Assembly (NCBI GenBank): GCA_019232725.1
Contig: JAFANK010000245.1
Coordinates: 1-9,134 of the forward strand
Direction: 5' to 3'
Length of the DNA: 9,134 nt
Source of the DNA: Vulcanimicrobiota bacterium
Lineage (GTDB): Bacteria > Vulcanimicrobiota > Vulcanimicrobiia > Eremiobacterales > Eremiobacteraceae
Below, one piece after another: positions 5,544 through 9,134 of this stretch (position 1 is its first letter; the number at the start of each line of letters is the position of its first letter). The notes under the pieces are model-generated. The model was given only the letters and a program-made list of their open reading frames with translations. It was not told the origin of the DNA and did not search any database. The position numbers were made by a program, and so were the translations under genes.

Positions 5544-6755
5544 TCAGTGGGTGATCCAGGCAGGTTTGGGATTCTTACGAGGAGCCGAGCGATTGATGAG
5601 CTGCGCCTGAAGGTCGGGAGATGCGATGACGAATGCGCCTTCGTCGTCCGGTGTATAGACCGCGGGACGACCGCTCAAGGCGACCGCTCTGGCTTGTGCA
5701 TAGCCGGCCGTGTCCGGCGGGTATAGGTGACGGCCGATGTGGACGACCGTGACGTTGAAGAACAGCGCCATGACGATCGCGCACCCAAACGCCCACCTCG
5801 CCCAGCGCGGATAACGCGCGATGGCGATGGCGGCGCCGATCGCGATCAGCGTCACGAGCGGCACGGTCCAGTGCGTTCCTGCACGCGCCAGCGGATACGC
5901 CCACGCTGCCGGAAACGTGATCTCGACGACCATGGGAGTTGCCAACAGCACGCGCCACCCGAGCGCGAGCGGCGCAAAGGCGAACGGCGCCAGCACTTCA
6001 GCCAGGAATGCCAGATCCTGGGGCAGCGTGGACGGCCACCACAGATACTGCGGTTTCGCCGGCGCATAGCCGGCGGCGTGCACTGCGGCGTAGTAGCCGG
6101 CTCCGTTTACGAGCGCGAGCGCGAGCGTCGCCAATCCCAGGCGCCGATCGTACCAGAGCGCGCCTGCGAGCGAGAACCAGGCGATAAACCAGATCTCGTC
6201 CTCTTTGACGCCCATGAGCAGCTGCGCGAACAAAAGCGTGGCGTACAGTGATCTGCGTTGTACGGCGATGGCGAGCGAAAACCCCAAAAGCGGCACGAAC
6301 ACGTTCTCGGAGAAATCCATGTATGCCCATCCTTGTGCGGACGGGCTGATCAGGTACGCAAGCGTGACGAGTTGGGCAGGTAGCGCCGCCAAACCGCAGC
6401 CGCGAGCGAAGATATATAAAGGAACGGCTGCGATCGCGACCGCGACGACCTGCACGACGAGCAATGTTTCGGGGCGCGGGAAAAGCCGCACGAGGGGCGC
6501 CAGGCCGAGCAGCAGCCACGAGTCGTGCACGGTGAGGTGCGGTTGACGCTCGACCCAATTGAACGTCGAGCCAGTGTGCGTGAAGTTGACCAAGCTCTGC
6601 AAGAAGATGCCGACATCCATGCCGTAGCGCAACGCATAGAGCTTGTTCAGATCGACTGCGATATAGACGGCGATGAACACGCCAACGCCGAGCCACACAT
6701 ATGGCATCTGGGCGAGCGCGTCGCTCAGCGCCGGAGCGCGTGATGGTGCCTGCAT
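5544..6755 (-). CDS. DUF2079 family polytopic membrane protein
   Basis: The protein has 403 residues from this start and about nine to ten hydrophobic segments. DUF2079 hallmarks are present: LRYGMDVGIFLQSLVNF (43-59) after the first membrane segment, HLTVHDSWLLLGLAPL (73-88), FPRPETLLVVQ (92-102) and a loop VKEDE (183-187). From family knowledge DUF2079 proteins look like GT-C fold glycosyltransferases that use lipid-linked sugars, with acidic residues in the first outer loops; D47 and the KEDE acids fit that. No substrate is known. The chain ends shortly after VYTPDDEGAF, while many relatives carry a longer C-terminal periplasmic part. The start at 6755 was chosen because it begins just before the first membrane segment and is preceded by AAGGGA, although the spacing is very short. 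A GTG at 6830 would add 25 residues and has no ribosome binding site. It lies upstream of the multicopper oxidase on the same strand. Confidence 0.88.
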   Translation of the reverse strand: MQAPSRAPALSDALAQMPYVWLGVGVFIAVYIAVDLNKLYALRYGMDVGIFLQSLVNFTHTGSTFNWVERQPHLTVHDSWLLLGLAPLVRLFPRPETLLVVQVVAVAIAAVPLYIFARGCGLAALPAQLVTLAYLISPSAQGWAYMDFSENVFVPLLGFSLAIAVQRRSLYATLLFAQLLMGVKEDEIWFIAWFSLAGALWYDRRLGLATLALALVNGAGYYAAVHAAGYAPAKPQYLWWPSTLPQDLAFLAEVLAPFAFAPLALGWRVLLATPMVVEITFPAAWAYPLARAGTHWTVPLVTLIAIGAAIAIARYPRWARWAFGCAIVMALFFNVTVVHIGRHLYPPDTAGYAQARAVALSGRPAVYTPDDEGAFVIASPDLQAQLINRSAPRKNPKPAWITH

Positions 6756-6839
6756 ATCCCTTGGCTGGCTCGTGGTTCGAAGAATTTCAAGCAAGGCCTT
6801 TGCAAATGTGCGTGGGGGACTCAAGCACACCTTCGCGAA

Positions 6840-6854
6840 CGCTGACGGTCAGCG
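6840..6854. repeat. Perfect 15-bp palindrome upstream of the AurF-like gene
   Basis: CGCTGAC-G-GTCAGCG is perfectly symmetric about its central G. It ends 5 bases before the GGAGG ribosome binding site of the AurF-like gene. This position fits a repressor operator or a small leader hairpin (six pairs with a CGG loop). Symmetry and position are seen directly; the role is inferred. Confidence 0.45.
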
Positions 6855-6859
6855 ACCCT

Positions 6860-6864
6860 GGAGG
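6860..6864 (+). promoter_or_regulatory. Ribosome binding site of the AurF-like gene
   Basis: GGAGG, 4 bases before the ATG at 6869 (5 to 6 residues of overlap with the full consensus as GGAGGA). It sets the start at 6869; the open frame extends further upstream, but the earlier ATGs lack such a site and fall inside the opposite-strand DUF2079 gene. Confidence 0.75.
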
Positions 6865-6868
6865 ATTG

Positions 6869-7783
6869 ATGCAAACGCAAGCGCCGTCGATTTCGGAGAT
6901 TTTTGGGCCTGCGGGCTGGCAGACTGACCGGCACGAGGTCGCGACCCATCTGGCCGATCAGATGCAGACGCACCACTGGCACGTCGATGACTTGTCGTGG
7001 AACACGCTTCCCACACTGCCCATTCCGTCCGACGGGAGCGCCGTTCGCCGTCTCGTGCGCTTTTACAAATCAGTCGTGAAAGTGCAGACGCGCGCTGAGG
7101 AGATCGCGGTCTCCATCGCGCGGCGCCTGCTCGTGTATGCAAATGCGGAGAATCTCGATCTCCCCTTCCGCCGGGCGCTCGGCTCGTTGCTCAACGATGA
7201 GGCGTCTCATGTCGCGTCGATGCTTAAGCTCGAAATGCTCACCAACGCCGCATACCCCGATGTGAGCCCACGTAAAGACGAGAGCCCATTGTTCGCGGCG
7301 CTCATGCCCGCTATCGAACAGCTGGAGCCAGCCGTACTGGCCATTTTCATGGCGTCATACGAAGCGTCCGTCGCCATACGTTCGTACCAAGAACAACAAA
7401 CGTATCGCATGCCATCCATCCTCGCAGAGATGGGTGCCCATGCCGCCGAAGATGACGGGCGACACGCCAAAACACTGCGGATCATCGCACACGAATTCTT
7501 ACAACTGTTCCGATCGCGCTACGGCGATGACGACCGGGGAACATCACATGAGTGGCGGTCGAAAGTGCTCGAGCCCTTCAGCCGTTACTGGACGCTCATG
7601 CCGGCCCATGAGTATTACTTGGCCGGCAGCGACCCTCGGCAGCTCTCCCACGTGCGCCAACTGGTCGATCACGATATCGCGATCATGCGGCGCATTCTGA
7701 ACTTCTTGGGCGTATCGGCAGAAGCGCAAGAGTACGCCAAAGTCGCGGCGATCGCCGACATGCTGCCGAAACGATCAGCTTAA
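6869..7783 (+). CDS. Ferritin-like diiron protein, AurF-like (putative diiron oxygenase)
   Basis: The protein has 304 residues, mostly helical, with no signal peptide or membrane segment, so it is cytoplasmic. It shows the four-helix carboxylate/histidine pattern of AurF-type diiron oxygenases: TRAEEIAV (E77 or E78), NDEASH (E111 and H114, an ExxH motif), SYEAS (E165), and HAAEDDGRH (191-199) on the fourth helix. The family N-oxygenates aryl amines or does related two-electron oxidations using oxygen. AurF itself makes p-nitrobenzoate, but close substrates cannot be assumed here. The fourth helix differs from the usual HxxxExxH: the outer histidines are eight residues apart and the acid three residues before H199 is an aspartate (D196). 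Helices after residue 230 are not assigned. The gene stands alone and is divergent from DUF2079, with a palindrome before its ribosome binding site. No biosynthetic genes are next to it. The diiron fold is fairly sure; oxygenase activity is inferred. Confidence 0.82.
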   Translation: MQTQAPSISEIFGPAGWQTDRHEVATHLADQMQTHHWHVDDLSWNTLPTLPIPSDGSAVRRLVRFYKSVVKVQTRAEEIAVSIARRLLVYANAENLDLPFRRALGSLLNDEASHVASMLKLEMLTNAAYPDVSPRKDESPLFAALMPAIEQLEPAVLAIFMASYEASVAIRSYQEQQTYRMPSILAEMGAHAAEDDGRHAKTLRIIAHEFLQLFRSRYGDDDRGTSHEWRSKVLEPFSRYWTLMPAHEYYLAGSDPRQLSHVRQLVDHDIAIMRRILNFLGVSAEAQEYAKVAAIADMLPKRSA

Positions 7784-9134
7784 CGAGCCAGCTGCTTTGC
7801 GTGCGCTCCAACCATAGAGCGCGACGATTGCGATCACGAACACCGCTGCGCCAAGCCATGTGGCCGCATTGCTAAACGCGTCACCGACGACTGCGAAGGG
7901 CGTGGCATTGCCGCTGAACACGATGACGCCGGCAAGCAGCACGCCGAACAAGCTCTCGCCGACGATTGAGCCCGATGCGATCAGCACCGCCATGCGTTGG
8001 GCAGCCGCCGCATTCGGCCAGGTCGCCGTCCAGCGTTTGTAGAGCCAGCCCACGACCGCGCCGAGCACCGCGGCCGCGGTGGTCGCGGCGGGCAGATAGA
8101 TGCCCAGGCCAACGGCGAGCGGCGGTAACTGAAAACGCGTGCGTGCCCGCAGTAGTTCGTCGATAGCGACGATCCCCACGCCGATGACCGCACCGATGCC
8201 GATCAGGTCCCATCGGATCTGGCCTTGGATGACGCCCTTGGCCAGGGCGGAGATCAACGTTGCTTGCGGTGCAGGCAACGCGTGCGGGCCGCCTGTGAAA
8301 CCATAGGCTTTGTTGAGCAGATCGAGGATCGGCGGTATCACGAGCGACCCAAAAATCACACCCGCGATGAGCGATACCTGTTGGCGCCACGGCGTGGCAT
8401 CGACGAGCTGGCCGGTCTTGAGATCCTGCAAGTTGTCGTTTGAGATGGTAGCCACGTTGAGCAGCACGCCGGTGATAAAAAGCGCGTAGGCGACAAGCGC
8501 TGGTGCTCCAGCCACACCCGTGCTCTTGGCGATCGCAAGCAAGAGCAAGGCCGCACCGATCACGCTGAGGATGCCAAGGCCCGAGACCGGGCTATTGGAT
8601 GCACCGATGAGACCCGCCATGTACCCGCACGCAGCCGCCACCAAGAAGCCCGCCACGACCACATACGCCACGCCGGCAATCACCAGTGGCACGACGAGCC
8701 CCGCAACGGGCGTGCCGTGTAAGAAGAGCGTGAAGAGAAAAGCGAGTGGCACAAAACACGCAAGGCTGATGAGCGCGACCGTGCCGATGGGAAGATCCCG
8801 CTCGGTGCGCGGCAGCGCGTTCGGATCGCCCGATGCAGCGCGCTGGCGCGAAGCGGCGATGGCGGAGACAACGCCCTTGGTCACGGGTTCCACGAGCCGC
8901 GCGAGGGTCCAAATCGCGGCGACGCCTATTGTACCAGCGCCGATGAATCGCACTTGTCGCGCCCACACGGCGATCGCAATATCTGCGGCCGGTCCTGGTG
9001 TGGGGTGCAGCGCGCACAGGAGCGGCGTCAGTATCCCCCACGCGATGATAAGGCCGGCGAGGATCGCAAGACCGACAGAGATGCCGATCAAGTACCCTGC
9101 GCCGACAAGCGCCAGCGACGTCGCGATCCCGATG
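7775..9134 (-). CDS. OPT-family transporter, C-terminal part
   Basis: The frame is open to the right edge, so the start lies outside the window; 452 residues are visible. The chain is strongly hydrophobic with many membrane segments. It contains family-typical stretches: GLIGASNSPVSGLGIL (visible residues 174-189), SNDNLQDLKTGQLVDATPWRQQ (231-252 region), QGQIRWDLIGIG, LPPLAVGLGIYLPAATT, and GSIVGESLFGVLLAG near the C-terminus. OPT proteins are proton-coupled carriers of oligopeptides or, in the YSL branch, of metal-chelate complexes. Bacterial members are usually 550-680 residues, so about 100-200 N-terminal residues are missing. The substrate cannot be told from this part. A TTG at 9089-9091 is in frame but is not a start: the upstream codons continue the family pattern (LALVGAGYLIG). 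The stop lies inside the last codons of the AurF-like gene, a 9-bp tail-to-tail overlap. Confidence 0.93.
   Translation of the reverse strand, partial: IGIATSLALVGAGYLIGISVGLAILAGLIIAWGILTPLLCALHPTPGPAADIAIAVWARQVRFIGAGTIGVAAIWTLARLVEPVTKGVVSAIAASRQRAASGDPNALPRTERDLPIGTVALISLACFVPLAFLFTLFLHGTPVAGLVVPLVIAGVAYVVVAGFLVAAACGYMAGLIGASNSPVSGLGILSVIGAALLLLAIAKSTGVAGAPALVAYALFITGVLLNVATISNDNLQDLKTGQLVDATPWRQQVSLIAGVIFGSLVIPPILDLLNKAYGFTGGPHALPAPQATLISALAKGVIQGQIRWDLIGIGAVIGVGIVAIDELLRARTRFQLPPLAVGLGIYLPAATTAAAVLGAVVGWLYKRWTATWPNAAAAQRMAVLIASGSIVGESLFGVLLAGVIVFSGNATPFAVVGDAFSNAATWLGAAVFVIAIVALYGWSARKAAGSLS

Larger units (their letters stand above)
6756..6868. promoter_or_regulatory. Divergent control region between the DUF2079 and AurF-like genes
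   Basis: A 113-bp region must hold the promoters of both genes. It contains a near-palindrome GCAAGGCCTTTGC (6791-6803, perfect but for one extra T) and the 15-bp palindrome at 6840-6854. No -35/-10 pair of acceptable quality was found on either strand. Confidence 0.4.

Noticed and set aside
5433..5546. DUF2079 and the multicopper oxidase as one gene interrupted by a TGA
   Set aside because: The 37 codons after the TGA stay in frame with the oxidase, but they do not resemble either family, and the oxidase has its own ribosome binding site and lipoprotein signal peptide.
5193..5726. A 177-codon plus-strand frame spanning the DUF2079/oxidase junction
   Set aside because: Antisense to two real genes, arginine- and cysteine-rich, with no ribosome binding site or recognisable motif.
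5998..6696. A 232-codon minus-strand frame inside the DUF2079 gene
   Set aside because: Out-of-frame shadow of the DUF2079 gene with a typical arginine/alanine-rich GC artefact composition.
6756..6830. GTG start at 6830 for the DUF2079 gene
   Set aside because: No ribosome binding site, and the added 25 residues are not membrane-like and would cover most of the divergent promoter region.
6701..6868. Upstream extension of the AurF-like gene by 56 residues (ATG at 6701)
   Set aside because: It would run through the start region of the opposite DUF2079 gene, its residues are arginine-, serine- and proline-rich with no family match, and a strong GGAGG site marks the ATG at 6869.
9089..9091. In-frame TTG as the start of the OPT transporter
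   Set aside because: The frame continues to the window edge with family-like residues before it, so the true start lies outside.
1..9134. Mobile element, prophage, CRISPR array, tRNA or rRNA in the window
   Set aside because: No transposase or integrase motifs, terminal repeats, regularly spaced repeats, tRNA cloverleaf or rRNA-like stretches were seen on either strand by eye.

Overview
The window is a GC-rich, gene-dense bacterial chromosome segment with eight protein genes, two of them cut by the window edges. No RNA genes, insertion sequences, CRISPR arrays or phage genes are visible. Most of the recognisable proteins are exported, membrane-bound or lipid-anchored. The mix suggests a free-living, respiring, didermal (LolA-like fold protein) bacterium: a BNR/sortilin-type beta-propeller, a diheme cytochrome c, a PAS-PAS-PP2C-HATPase sensor protein, a ceruloplasmin-like multicopper oxidase, DUF2079, an AurF-like diiron protein and an OPT transporter. 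This combination is typical of soil-associated phyla such as Eremiobacterota, Acidobacteriota or their neighbours. I lean towards Eremiobacterota (WPS-2), but that is an impression from protein style and no marker gene is present.

Layout. Positions 1-350 (minus) hold the 5' end of an exported beta-propeller gene. It diverges from a membrane-anchored diheme cytochrome c (470-1357, plus). The 119-bp space between them holds two inverted repeats, one of which folds over the ribosome binding site of the propeller gene. An exported LolA-like/DUF1571-like protein (1517-2206, plus) and a 650-residue signalling protein (2282-4234, plus) follow. The signalling protein has PAS, PAS, SpoIIE-type phosphatase and RsbW-type kinase domains. 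Facing it 19 bp away is a two-domain multicopper oxidase lipoprotein (4254-5432, minus), preceded on the same strand by a DUF2079 membrane protein (5544-6755, minus). Divergent from DUF2079 is an AurF-like diiron protein (6869-7783, plus), with a 15-bp palindrome just upstream of its ribosome binding site. Its last 9 bp overlap the 3' end of an OPT-family transporter (7775 to beyond 9134, minus).

How the genes fit together. I do not see a single dedicated system. The genes are mostly single units in alternating orientation; the only plausible co-transcribed pairs are LolA-like/sensor and DUF2079/multicopper oxidase. A loose theme is redox metal chemistry: haem c, a four-copper oxidase and a diiron site. 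The sensor protein could set an anti-sigma/anti-anti-sigma switch, but its STAS and sigma partners are not in the window. The observations most worth a second look are the hairpin covering the propeller ribosome binding site, the variant fourth-helix metal motif of the AurF-like protein with its upstream palindrome, and the compact ceruloplasmin-like oxidase that carries all twelve copper ligands in about 390 residues.
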